DNA from: Clostridiales bacterium
GTDB taxonomy: Bacteria; Bacillota; Clostridia; Oscillospirales; Butyricicoccaceae
DNA: 31,240 bases
Direction: 5' to 3'
Assembly (NCBI GenBank): GCA_004555915.1
Contig: SFJM01000025.1
Location: 1 to 31,240 of the forward strand
The translations under genes and the position numbers were made by a program. The notes under the pieces are model-generated. The model did not search any database. It worked only from the letters and a program-made list of their open reading frames with translations, and had not been told where the DNA came from. Shown here one piece after another: positions 15,559-22,862 of the stretch. Each line of letters begins with the position of its first letter. Position 1 is the stretch's first letter.

Positions 15559-16410
15559 ATGCTTCGACAAAATGAACCCGGTGTATTATCCGGCTCAGAA
15601 TATTTTTTTAATACCGTGACTGCCCAGAAGCTGAACCTGTTCTATTCCGTCAGCCTCTGCGGGCATTATTACTGCGATGAACACTACTGTATTGAGCGGG
15701 ATTATCTGGATGTCCTGCTGGTTATGCTGGTGGAAAAAGGTTCGATCCAGCTGCATTATCACGGCAAAGAGTATACTGCCTCAGCCGGTGACATGCTGCT
15801 GTTTGACTGCGCGGTACCACACCGGTACACGGCGGATCCCTACGCAGAATTTTACTGGGTGCATTTTTCCGGCGCGAACAGTCTGGATTTATATCACTTT
15901 CTGACCCGTGAAAACGGAAGTGTCCTGTACCACGCACCCCATACACAAAAGTCAGCCACGCAGATCCGCAATCTGGTACGCCAGTTTGCCACCAACCAGC
16001 TGATCCGGGATTCCGAGCATTCCCGTCTGCTGTACAATGCCATGTGCTATCTGATGGAAACCAACAGCCTTGAGACAGCCCTGCCGGAAAACAGTCCGAC
16101 TCAACAGGCAGTCAAGTATATCCAGTCCCATCTGGGCGAAGATCTGAGCCTGAAACGGTTGTCCGCTGAGGTACATCTGAGTCCCTCCCATCTGATCCGG
16201 GTCTTTCGCTCCAACCTGCACTATTCGCCCCATGAATATATTGTCCGCATGCGGCTGGACCGCGCCAAATACCTGCTGAAATCCACAGATATGCCCATCA
16301 AGGCCATTGCCGCTGAGGTGGGCTATGGAACAGAATCCAGCTTTACCGGCGCATTTACCGAAAAAATCGGGGTTTCTCCCCGCAAATTCCGCGAGCTCCC
16401 GCTGGGATAG
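15559..16410 (+). CDS. AraC-family transcriptional regulator with cupin sensor
   Basis: The 283-residue protein has an N-terminal cupin-like ligand domain (about 30-130, with GSIQLHYHGKEY, AGDMLLFDCAVPHRY and FYWVHFSG). Its C-terminal AraC/XylS DNA-binding domain (about 180-280) contains LKRLSAEVHLSPSHLIRVFR and IKAIAAEVGYGTESSFTGAF. GGAGG nine bases before the ATG sets the start. It is transcribed away from the divergent UROD-like operon, from which it is separated by two promoters and repeats, and is therefore its probable local regulator. The ligand is unknown. Having both a PocR-type and a cupin-type AraC protein in one island suggests two signals. A terminator hairpin follows directly. 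Confidence 0.92.
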   Translation: MLRQNEPGVLSGSEYFFNTVTAQKLNLFYSVSLCGHYYCDEHYCIERDYLDVLLVMLVEKGSIQLHYHGKEYTASAGDMLLFDCAVPHRYTADPYAEFYWVHFSGANSLDLYHFLTRENGSVLYHAPHTQKSATQIRNLVRQFATNQLIRDSEHSRLLYNAMCYLMETNSLETALPENSPTQQAVKYIQSHLGEDLSLKRLSAEVHLSPSHLIRVFRSNLHYSPHEYIVRMRLDRAKYLLKSTDMPIKAIAAEVGYGTESSFTGAFTEKIGVSPRKFRELPLG

Positions 16411-16420
16411 GCATAAAAGA

Positions 16421-16449
16421 AGGCACAGGCCAATCCGGTCTGTGCCTTT
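16421..16449. terminator. Terminator hairpin, shared by convergent genes
   Basis: AGGCACAGGCC (16421-16431) pairs with GGTCTGTGCCT (16436-16446) with one G-U pair. On the minus strand it is followed by TCTTTTAT, and on the plus strand by a short TTTCG. It separates the AraC gene from the saccharopine dehydrogenase-family gene. Confidence 0.75.
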
Positions 16450-16464
16450 CGTATGTTCGCCTTG

Positions 16465-17718
16465 TTATGCCAGCTCCAGAATGCGGTAGGTGTAATGGCT
16501 TTCCTCCATCAGCCGGAGATATGGCTTTGGGTCAAAATATTCCGGAGAGAATACGCCTGCGTCCTTCCAGATTCCACGTCCGATCAGTTCAATTGCCAGT
16601 GCCGCACCAAAGCCGGTCTGTGCTGTCACCGCCTGGTTGTGCCATACCCGCATGGATTCCTGGTTGTCAAATGGCTGGTACAGGAAATACTCCTTGCGCT
16701 TTCCATCCTTTTTGCCGATGCAGTGCACCCCCACCAGCATTTTGCCTTCCATTTCATCACCGATATCCTTGGGCTGGGGCGCACAGGCCGCCACCACATC
16801 CCGCGGAATCACATCCGCACCATCCACATGCACCGGATGCAGGCTTCGCAATCCCAGCTTATCCAGTACCTTCAAGGCGGTAATCAGGTTTTCATCCAGG
16901 CTGATTTTAAAGGTTGCCCGTTTCAGGCCGTACTGCTTCAGATAGCGTGCCATGGTGACCACTTCCTCATGCTCCACCTTGACCAGCGTGTTTTTTCCCA
17001 CACCCTCCGGCATGTCAAAGGTTTCCTTTCCTGCAAAAGCCGGTTCCACTACGAATCCGCCCTTGTCCTCGTCATATTCCACATTGGGATTCATGACCTC
17101 ATCCAACACGGTCCAGACATTGAAGCCAAAGGTAATATCATCCGGGTCAGCTCCCGGAATGGTCAGGTTGCCGCCATCCTTGACATGAACCTCGGTCAGC
17201 TCATCCAGCAGCTCCGTGGCGGCATATTTTGCAAAGACATTGACGACGCCGGGGTCAATCCCCATGCAGATCACTGCCATTTTGCCCTTTTCCCTCCAGG
17301 CTTCATGGCGGTCAAAGTTATATTTGGTCATCGGCTCCGTATAACTGTTCTCAATGCCTGTACCATAGGCCGGATGTTCCATCGGAACCGACCAGGTGCC
17401 CATACTGCCGTAATTGGCTCCTGCTGCAAAGGCGGCATCAAAAATATGGTTGCTGGCAAAGGGCGGCGCGGCATCCATGATAAAATCAATCCCATGTGCC
17501 TGTGCCAGTTCAGCCATGGCTTCGGTATCGGTTGCATTGACCTGTTCCGCTTCAAACCGTGCATCGCCATGCAGCATGCCTGCCACCTGCCGGGCACGTT
17601 CCACATCGAAATCACATACCAGCACATATTCCAGCCAGTCTCCCTTCGGGTCACGCCACTGCAGCACCTTGACGATGCTTTCTCCAACCGCACCGGCACC
17701 AACCAACATCATTCTCAT
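16465..17718 (-). CDS. Saccharopine dehydrogenase-family oxidoreductase
   Basis: The 417-residue cytoplasmic protein has an N-terminal NAD(P)-binding Rossmann domain with VGAGAVGES (5-13). The saccharopine dehydrogenase-like catalytic domain follows (ICMGIDPGVVNVFAKYA, then EVHVKDGGNL). Relatives include carboxynorspermidine/carboxyspermidine dehydrogenase and saccharopine dehydrogenase, and the length fits the former. No partner decarboxylase or lysine gene is nearby, so the substrate stays open. GAGGAGG lies six bases or so before the chosen ATG; the frame is open eight codons further up without support. It is alone between a terminator and a long leader that contains a glycine-riboswitch-like tandem and its own terminator. 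Its expression is thus probably set by a small-molecule ligand. Confidence 0.85.
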   Translation of the reverse strand: MRMMLVGAGAVGESIVKVLQWRDPKGDWLEYVLVCDFDVERARQVAGMLHGDARFEAEQVNATDTEAMAELAQAHGIDFIMDAAPPFASNHIFDAAFAAGANYGSMGTWSVPMEHPAYGTGIENSYTEPMTKYNFDRHEAWREKGKMAVICMGIDPGVVNVFAKYAATELLDELTEVHVKDGGNLTIPGADPDDITFGFNVWTVLDEVMNPNVEYDEDKGGFVVEPAFAGKETFDMPEGVGKNTLVKVEHEEVVTMARYLKQYGLKRATFKISLDENLITALKVLDKLGLRSLHPVHVDGADVIPRDVVAACAPQPKDIGDEMEGKMLVGVHCIGKKDGKRKEYFLYQPFDNQESMRVWHNQAVTAQTGFGAALAIELIGRGIWKDAGVFSPEYFDPKPYLRLMEESHYTYRILELA

Positions 17719-17787
17719 AACAGGTTCCTCCTCACATATCATCTGTGGATTCCCATCTTACCCGAATATGAAATTCCCCTGAACATA

Positions 17788-17837
17788 CAAAAAGAGGGGC
17801 ACAGACAGAGCGACTACTCGCTCCATCTGTATCCCTC
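17788..17837 (-). terminator. Riboswitch expression-platform terminator
   Basis: On the minus strand GAGGG, ACAGA and GAGCGA pair in turn with TCGCTC, TCTGT and CCCTC around a GTAG loop, followed by TTTTTG. The 5' side begins inside the last bases of the upstream aptamer (CAGAGGG), so aptamer closing stem and terminator compete. Confidence 0.85.
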
Positions 17838-18012
17838 TGTCCTTTTACCAGTTGGTTCTAGCCTCGTAGGTGATGCCGCAGTGTTATCCCGGCATGCTCT
17901 CCAAAGATTCGTCCGATTGTCTTTCTTTTGCCTGTCAGTTTCCGCGGGAGTAAGATGCACCTCCCGGTTTGCTTCTTCGGCCCTGTGTCCTGCCACAGCG
18001 TCTAGGACAATC
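17835..18012 (-). ncRNA. Tandem glycine-riboswitch-like leader with altered core
   Basis: The minus-strand leader has the layout of the tandem glycine (gcvT) riboswitch. Aptamer 1 (17915-18012) is closed by GATTGTC/GACAATC and contains GCCGAAGAAGCAAAC and GGAAAC...AGGCAAAAG. Aptamer 2 (about 17835-17909) contains TGGAGAG, CACCTACGAGGC and GGTAAAAGGACAGAG. The linker GACGAATC matches the Bacillus subtilis gcvT linker GACGCAAC. Some core positions differ from that reference as I recall it. In aptamer 1 CTAGAC stands where GGAGAG is expected, and CTGACAGG where CTCTCAGG is expected. In aptamer 2 CAACTGG stands where a TTTCAGG/CTCAGG-like sequence is expected. It probably works by antitermination. 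Glycine is the expected ligand, but the core changes and the unusual target gene leave room for another. Confidence 0.7.
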
Positions 18013-18039
18013 CTCATCCGACATATTCGATTTGACCCT

Positions 18040-18068
18040 ATTATACCTTATTCCCCCACTTTTTTCAA
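18040..18068 (-). promoter_or_regulatory. Promoter of the riboswitch leader
   Basis: On the minus strand TTGAAA (18063-18068), 17 bp, then a perfect TATAAT (18040-18045). It lies about 30 bp before the first aptamer. Confidence 0.82.
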
Positions 18069-18150
18069 ATGCTTTTCACCTCATTTTTCCATAGCTCGTA
18101 TTTGTTCCGCTATTTTTCAGATTGCTATGGCGGGGAACCGGCGGGAGTGG

Positions 18151-18156
18151 TACAAT
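18151..18156 (+). promoter_or_regulatory. Extended -10 of the LRR-VWA-MoxR operon
   Basis: TGG followed by TACAAT, 36 bp before the LRR gene start. No clear -35 is present at the normal distance. It is the only promoter-like sequence between the divergent leader and the operon. Confidence 0.45.
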
Positions 18157-18192
18157 AGAAGCCGAAAAAAATCTGTTTGAGGAGGCATCGGA

Positions 18193-19053
18193 ATGGATGA
18201 CCTGATCTTTGAACAAACCAGGCTGGGCATTATCCTGAAACAGTCCGGGAGCAATGCAGCCTTTCAGACGGTGCCGGAGACATGGCAGGGACAGCCGGTT
18301 ATCGGCATCGGCAAATATGCCTTTGCCAATCAGACCCAGCTCCGGCGTGTGACGCTGCCGAAACACATCAATTCTATTGACAACCATGCATTTTACAACT
18401 GCTCAAATCTGGAGCAGCTCACCCTGTTAAAGGGCGTAGATTCTGTCGGCAACGGTGTGCTGACCAACTGCCGCAGCCTGCATCAGATTTCTGTCCACGG
18501 CCTGTCCCACATCCGGGGCATTGTCACGGATTTTCTCAATGAATTTGTCCTGACGGTTACCACGGAGCAGGGTGACACCATCCGCCTGCTGTTTCCCGCG
18601 TATGATTATGCCTTTGAGGAAGCCCCCTGCCGCGGTTTCCGCTCCATTTCCTATGGCTCCGGTTCGTTCTACCGTACCTGCGTGCTGCGGAAGGAAATTG
18701 ATTTTGCGGAATACGACCGGTGCTTCCGCCGTGCCATCCGTGAGGATGAACCACACACAGTACAGGATATTGCATTTTATCGCCTGCTGTATCCGTATCA
18801 GCTGCGGGAAACCGCGAAACAGGCCTATCTGGACTATCTCCGTGACCATGCGGCGGAGGCAGCTACCGCCGTGCTGGAGCAGCGGGATGTTCCCCGTCTG
18901 GAGCTGCTGCTCGGGCAGGAAATTCTGTCCCGTGACGTGCTGGAGGATGCCATCGCGCAGGCCTCCGGCATGGACTTTCCCGAAGGGGTCAGCCTGCTAA
19001 TGGATCATCGCCTGTCCCGCTTCGGCCGTCCGCGCAAACGTTTTTCATTATAG
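18193..19053 (+). CDS. BspA-type leucine-rich-repeat protein with ankyrin-like C-terminus
   Basis: The 286-residue protein has no signal peptide, so it is probably cytoplasmic. Residues about 30-100 hold two or three LRR_5 repeats of the BspA/Treponema pallidum type (IGIGKYAFANQTQLRRVTLP, then IDNHAFYNCSNLEQLTL). The middle part is an unrecognised beta-rich region. The last 110 residues read as short helix pairs (AATAVLEQRDVPRLELLL, SRDVLEDAIAQAS), like a degenerate ankyrin or helical solenoid. GAGGAGG lies eleven bases before the ATG. It is the first gene of a tight operon: the VWA gene starts 11 bases after it and the MoxR ATPase gene follows. It may therefore be an adaptor or client-recognition subunit of that machine (inference). 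Confidence 0.82.
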   Translation: MDDLIFEQTRLGIILKQSGSNAAFQTVPETWQGQPVIGIGKYAFANQTQLRRVTLPKHINSIDNHAFYNCSNLEQLTLLKGVDSVGNGVLTNCRSLHQISVHGLSHIRGIVTDFLNEFVLTVTTEQGDTIRLLFPAYDYAFEEAPCRGFRSISYGSGSFYRTCVLRKEIDFAEYDRCFRRAIREDEPHTVQDIAFYRLLYPYQLRETAKQAYLDYLRDHAAEAATAVLEQRDVPRLELLLGQEILSRDVLEDAIAQASGMDFPEGVSLLMDHRLSRFGRPRKRFSL

Positions 19054-19064
19054 GAGTGACCATC

Positions 19065-20402
19065 ATGAATGCTCTCCATCAGGAGCTGATTCAGATTGGA
19101 AACCGGATTCTGTCCATTTCCCGCAGTGAATTGTATCTGTCCATGCGGTTTCTGGATCTGGCCTTATCCGCCCTTTCCTATGACCTGAATCTGCAGACCC
19201 GTACCATCGCCACCGACGGTGTGCATCTCTTTTACAATCCCAATTATCTGATTACCGCCTATGAGGATGATCCGGTGGGTGTCAACCGCACCTATCTGCA
19301 TATGGTCCTGCACTGTATTTTCCGTCATATGACACAGCTGGAATCCCATGACCCGGAGGACTGGAATCTTGCCTGTGATATCGCTGTGGAATCCATTCTG
19401 GACTCCATGGAATATCCCTGTGTCCATCGTCTGGTCCGTGACCGCCGGCAGGAATACTATGACCGGCTGAACCTTTCCGTACTCAACGCGGAACAGGTAT
19501 ATGAGGTGCTTGTCAGGCTTCCCTATGCGGAAAAGCTGGGCATGCGGAAGGAATTTCTTTCGGATGACCACAAATTCTGGGAACAGCTTCAGAATGACCA
19601 GCAGGACAGGCAGCCCCAGCCGGACTCCTCCGATACCCCTCCGCCGCCGGATCGTGACGAGGTGGAACAGAAATGGCAGGATATCAGCCAGAAAACCCAG
19701 ACCTCCATGGAGACCTTCCATCGGGAGCTGAATCTGATGGCAGGCAATTTGCAGCAGCAATTGCAGATTGAAAACCGTACCCGGTATGATTACCGCGCCT
19801 TCCTGCGGAAATTTGCTGTAGTCCGGGAGGAAGTCCGTATTGATCCCGACAGCTTTGATTATGGCTTTTATCATTACAGCATGAAGCTGTATGAAAATAT
19901 GCCCATGCTGGAGGAGCTGGAATACCGTGAATCGAAAAAAATCCATGATTTTGTCATTGCAGTGGACACCTCCGGTTCCTGCAGTGGGGAACTGGTACGG
20001 CGGTTTCTCGAACAGACCGCCAGCATGCTGCTGGACAGCGGCAGCTTTTTCCGTTCGGTCAATGTCCACATCATCCAGTGTGACGCGGACATCCAGTCTG
20101 ACCTGAAAATCACCGACACCAGGCATCTCACCGATGTGCTGCAAACCTTCGAGGTCAGCGGCAATGGTGATACCGATTTTCGTCCGGTATTCCGCTATGT
20201 AGAACAACTGCAGCAGCAGGGCGAGCTGTCCCATCTGCAGGGCATGCTGTTTTTCACTGACGGCTTTGGCATTTATCCGCAAAAGCGTCCGCCCTATGAT
20301 GTGGCCTTCCTGTTTCTGGATGACAACTATGCCGAACACATGGTACCGCCATGGGCCATGCAGCTTGTCCTGAGTCAAACCGATATTGTTAGGGGATTTT
20401 AA
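19065..20402 (+). CDS. VWA protein with DUF2201-like degenerate metallopeptidase domain
   Basis: The 445-residue protein pairs an N-terminal DUF2201_N-like domain with a C-terminal von Willebrand factor A domain. The N-terminal domain has H79, H83 and H88 in HMVLHCIFRH. This is the family position of an HExxH zinc motif, but Met replaces the catalytic Glu, so metal may bind but peptide cleavage is doubtful. The linker (about 180-215) is rich in Pro, Asp and Gln. The VWA domain keeps a full MIDAS: DTSGS (301-305), GDTDF with its Thr, and FTDGFG. An upstream GTG in frame lies within the AGGAG ribosome binding site, so the ATG eight bases after it is the start. Such proteins form pairs with MoxR ATPases, and the MoxR gene here starts three bases after the stop. 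Confidence 0.87.
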   Translation: MNALHQELIQIGNRILSISRSELYLSMRFLDLALSALSYDLNLQTRTIATDGVHLFYNPNYLITAYEDDPVGVNRTYLHMVLHCIFRHMTQLESHDPEDWNLACDIAVESILDSMEYPCVHRLVRDRRQEYYDRLNLSVLNAEQVYEVLVRLPYAEKLGMRKEFLSDDHKFWEQLQNDQQDRQPQPDSSDTPPPPDRDEVEQKWQDISQKTQTSMETFHRELNLMAGNLQQQLQIENRTRYDYRAFLRKFAVVREEVRIDPDSFDYGFYHYSMKLYENMPMLEELEYRESKKIHDFVIAVDTSGSCSGELVRRFLEQTASMLLDSGSFFRSVNVHIIQCDADIQSDLKITDTRHLTDVLQTFEVSGNGDTDFRPVFRYVEQLQQQGELSHLQGMLFFTDGFGIYPQKRPPYDVAFLFLDDNYAEHMVPPWAMQLVLSQTDIVRGF

Positions 20403-20405
20403 ATC

Positions 20406-21926
20406 ATGAATATCTTACGTGCAAAAAAGGAAATTATCAACACGGTAAAAGCCTATCTGGCCAAGGATGCAGATGGAACCTATCTGATTCCATCGGTCCA
20501 TCAGCGTCCGATCCTGCTGATGGGCCCTCCGGGCATCGGCAAAACCGCGATTATGGAGCAGGCTGCCAGTGAATGCGGCATTGCTCTGGTATCTTATACC
20601 ATCACCCATCATACCCGACAGAGCGCCATCGGCCTCCCCTTTCTGACCAAACGGAATTACGGCGGCACGGAGCACACCATCACCGAATATACCATGAGTG
20701 AGATCATTGCGTCGGTATATGATAAGATGGAACAGACCGGCCTGCAGGAGGGTATTTTATTTATTGATGAGATCAACTGTGTTTCCGAAACCCTGGCTCC
20801 CACCATGCTGCAGTTCCTGCAGCGCAAAACCTTCGGCAGCCATGCTGTCCCGCAGGGCTGGGTGATTGTCGCCGCCGGAAATCCGCCGGAATACAATAAA
20901 TCCGTCCGCGATTTCGATGTGGTCACGCTGGACCGTCTGAAGCGCATTGATGTGGAGGAAAATTATGACGTATGGAAGAAATACGCCTACCGCCGCCAGC
21001 TGCATGCCGCTATCCTGTCCTATCTTGACATCAAGAAGCAGCATTTTTACACCTTCGAGACCACGGTGGATGGACAGGCCTTTGTCACCGCCCGTGGCTG
21101 GGAGGATCTGTCCCAGTTCCTGCTGGCTTCCGAACGGCTGGGTCTGCCGGTGGATGAGCCGGTGATTGCGGAATATTTGCAGCATCCCCGCATTGCCCGG
21201 GATTTTGCCGCCTATTATGACCTGTTTCAAAAATATCAGTCGGATTATCATGTGGATGAAATCCTGTCCGGCAAGCTGCCTGCTTCCGCACTGGAACGCC
21301 TGCAGGGCGCTCCCTTCGACGAACGTCTCAGCGTGATCGGCCTGCTGATCGGACGGCTGACCGAACAGTTTTCCGCCGCATATTACACAGACCTGTCCAT
21401 CACCCGCCTGTTTGACAGCCTGAAAGCCATCAAGCGGGCCATGGAACGGGAAAGCCTTCCCACCCTGCTTTCAGAAGAAGCAGCGCGCATCCGCACGGAG
21501 CTTGCCGCACGGCAGAAAGCGGCAGCGGTGGATCGCCGGGAGGCTTCCGCCCTGCTGCATGCGGCACAGAAGCTGGAGGAGGACGGGAATCTGCTGTCCG
21601 CACAGGCAATCCGTGACCCGGACGCCGGATTTGCCGCCATTTCTGACCGGTTCCATGCCAGTGTGCAGGCGATGGATGACCAGCTGGACACTGCCGCCGG
21701 CATGCTGGAAGCAGCCTTTGCCTTTCTGGAAACTGCCTTTGGCAAGAGCCAGGAAATGGTTGTCTTTGTCACCGAGCTGAACACCAATTTCTTCTGCACC
21801 TGGTTTATCGGACAGAATGGCAGTGAGGCCTATACCCGCAACAACAAGGAGCTGATGATCGGCAAGCAGCGTCAGGAGCTGATGGGCGATATCGGTAAAA
21901 TCAAAAGCTTCCTGACCGTACTGTGA
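20406..21926 (+). CDS. MoxR-type AAA+ ATPase
   Basis: This is a predicted ATP-driven chaperone or remodelling enzyme working with the VWA protein encoded just before it. The 506-residue protein has Walker A GPPGIGKT (40-47), Walker B ILFIDE (117-122) and a sensor-1 Asn in AAGNPPE (N159). DRLKR (176-180) is a likely arginine-finger region. The AAA core ends near residue 300. The remaining 200 residues are helical and charged, with a probable coiled coil (about 350-405) rich in Ala, Glu and Arg, longer than in plain MoxR proteins. The spacing of three bases and a weak ribosome binding site point to translational coupling with the VWA gene. The client protein is unknown. Confidence 0.9.
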   Translation: MNILRAKKEIINTVKAYLAKDADGTYLIPSVHQRPILLMGPPGIGKTAIMEQAASECGIALVSYTITHHTRQSAIGLPFLTKRNYGGTEHTITEYTMSEIIASVYDKMEQTGLQEGILFIDEINCVSETLAPTMLQFLQRKTFGSHAVPQGWVIVAAGNPPEYNKSVRDFDVVTLDRLKRIDVEENYDVWKKYAYRRQLHAAILSYLDIKKQHFYTFETTVDGQAFVTARGWEDLSQFLLASERLGLPVDEPVIAEYLQHPRIARDFAAYYDLFQKYQSDYHVDEILSGKLPASALERLQGAPFDERLSVIGLLIGRLTEQFSAAYYTDLSITRLFDSLKAIKRAMERESLPTLLSEEAARIRTELAARQKAAAVDRREASALLHAAQKLEEDGNLLSAQAIRDPDAGFAAISDRFHASVQAMDDQLDTAAGMLEAAFAFLETAFGKSQEMVVFVTELNTNFFCTWFIGQNGSEAYTRNNKELMIGKQRQELMGDIGKIKSFLTVL

Positions 21927-21930
21927 CGCA

Positions 21931-21959
21931 TTGCGTTCCGGCACAAAATATGCTATGCT
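21931..21959 (+). promoter_or_regulatory. Promoter of rsmE
   Basis: TTGCGT (21931-21936), 17 bp, TATGCT (21954-21959) with an extended TGC. It lies just after the MoxR stop and 33 bp before the rsmE start. Confidence 0.6.
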
Positions 21960-21991
21960 TGAATCAATGCATAAAAAAGGAGTCAAATACC

Positions 21992-22747
21992 ATGCCCCAC
22001 CGCTATTTTACCACGGAAGTTTCCAACGGGACTGCCATCCTGCGCGGAAAGGATGCCCACCACCTGTCCCGCGTCATGCGGGCCAAACCCGGTGAAACCG
22101 TCATCCTCTGCGACGGGAAGGCCGTGGAATATACCGCCGTGATTACCGGCTTTGGAGAAGATACCGTGGAATTTTCCGTAGAGGAAGGTTATCCCAGTAC
22201 GGCAGAGCCGGATATTGAGGTCACGCTGTATGCCGGTTATCCCAAACAGGACAAGCTGGAGGACATCATCCGGCACGGTGTGGAGCTTGGCTGCACCACC
22301 TTTGTCCCATTTTTCAGCCGGTACTGTGTTGCCGCACCAAAAAAGGAAGAACAGAAAAATGCACGGTACAATAAAATCGCTGTAGAAGCTGCCAAGCAGT
22401 GCGGGCGCGGCATTCTGCCGACAGTCGAGCTGCCCCGAAAGAATTTCAATGCGGTATGCAGCGAATTTGACCGGTATGATCTGGTGCTGTTTTTCTATGA
22501 ATGCGGCGGTGAACCGCTGCGTACGCTGCTGGAACAGGCACAGGCTGCCCTGCCTGTCGGCCATGCCGAACGGCTGAAGCTCGCTGTCATTACCGGTTCT
22601 GAGGGCGGCTTTGCCCCGGAGGAGGCGGAAGCGGCGGCACAGGCCGGCGCCAAAACCGTAGGTCTCGGCCCGCGCATTCTCCGCTGTGAAACGGCACCGC
22701 TCGCCGTTCTCGCATCTGTGATGACACTGACCGGCAATCTGGAATAA
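21992..22747 (+). CDS. rsmE: 16S rRNA (uracil-1498-N3)-methyltransferase RsmE
   Basis: This is the predicted SAM-dependent SPOUT methyltransferase that modifies U1498 of 16S rRNA in the assembled 30S subunit. The 251-residue protein has the N-terminal PUA-like domain (HRYFTTE, then GKDAHHLSRVMRAKPGE). The C-terminal trefoil-knot domain holds the family signatures GSEGGFAPEE and LGPRILRCETA. The ATG with AAAAAAGGAG nine bases upstream is chosen; the open frame extends 23 codons further up into the MoxR stop region without support. The gene has its own promoter and a terminator directly behind it. In many Firmicutes rsmE follows prmA, but not here. Confidence 0.95.
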   Translation: MPHRYFTTEVSNGTAILRGKDAHHLSRVMRAKPGETVILCDGKAVEYTAVITGFGEDTVEFSVEEGYPSTAEPDIEVTLYAGYPKQDKLEDIIRHGVELGCTTFVPFFSRYCVAAPKKEEQKNARYNKIAVEAAKQCGRGILPTVELPRKNFNAVCSEFDRYDLVLFFYECGGEPLRTLLEQAQAALPVGHAERLKLAVITGSEGGFAPEEAEAAAQAGAKTVGLGPRILRCETAPLAVLASVMTLTGNLE

Positions 22748-22750
22748 TCG

Positions 22751-22778
22751 CAGGCACTTCGGTGCCTGTCTTTATTTT
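22751..22778 (+). terminator. Terminator of rsmE
   Basis: A perfect 7-bp stem CAGGCAC/GTGCCTG with a TTCG tetraloop is followed by TCTTTATTTT, four bases after the stop codon. Confidence 0.88.
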
Positions 22779-22789
22779 AACCATTCGAC

Positions 22790-22817
22790 TTGTACTTCCC
22801 CAAATTTGATGTATAAT
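22790..22817 (+). promoter_or_regulatory. Promoter of the patatin-like gene
   Basis: TTGTAC (22790-22795), 16 bp, perfect TATAAT (22812-22817), with the start codon 45 bp further on. Confidence 0.65.
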
Positions 22818-22862
22818 AGTATTATATCGAACAAAAGAACGTAATATTGCAGGTGTATGATT

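Noticed and set aside
16453..18180. 575-codon plus-strand frame over the saccharopine dehydrogenase-family gene and riboswitch
   Set aside because: It is antisense to a conserved enzyme and to a structured RNA leader and terminator. The product has no domain.
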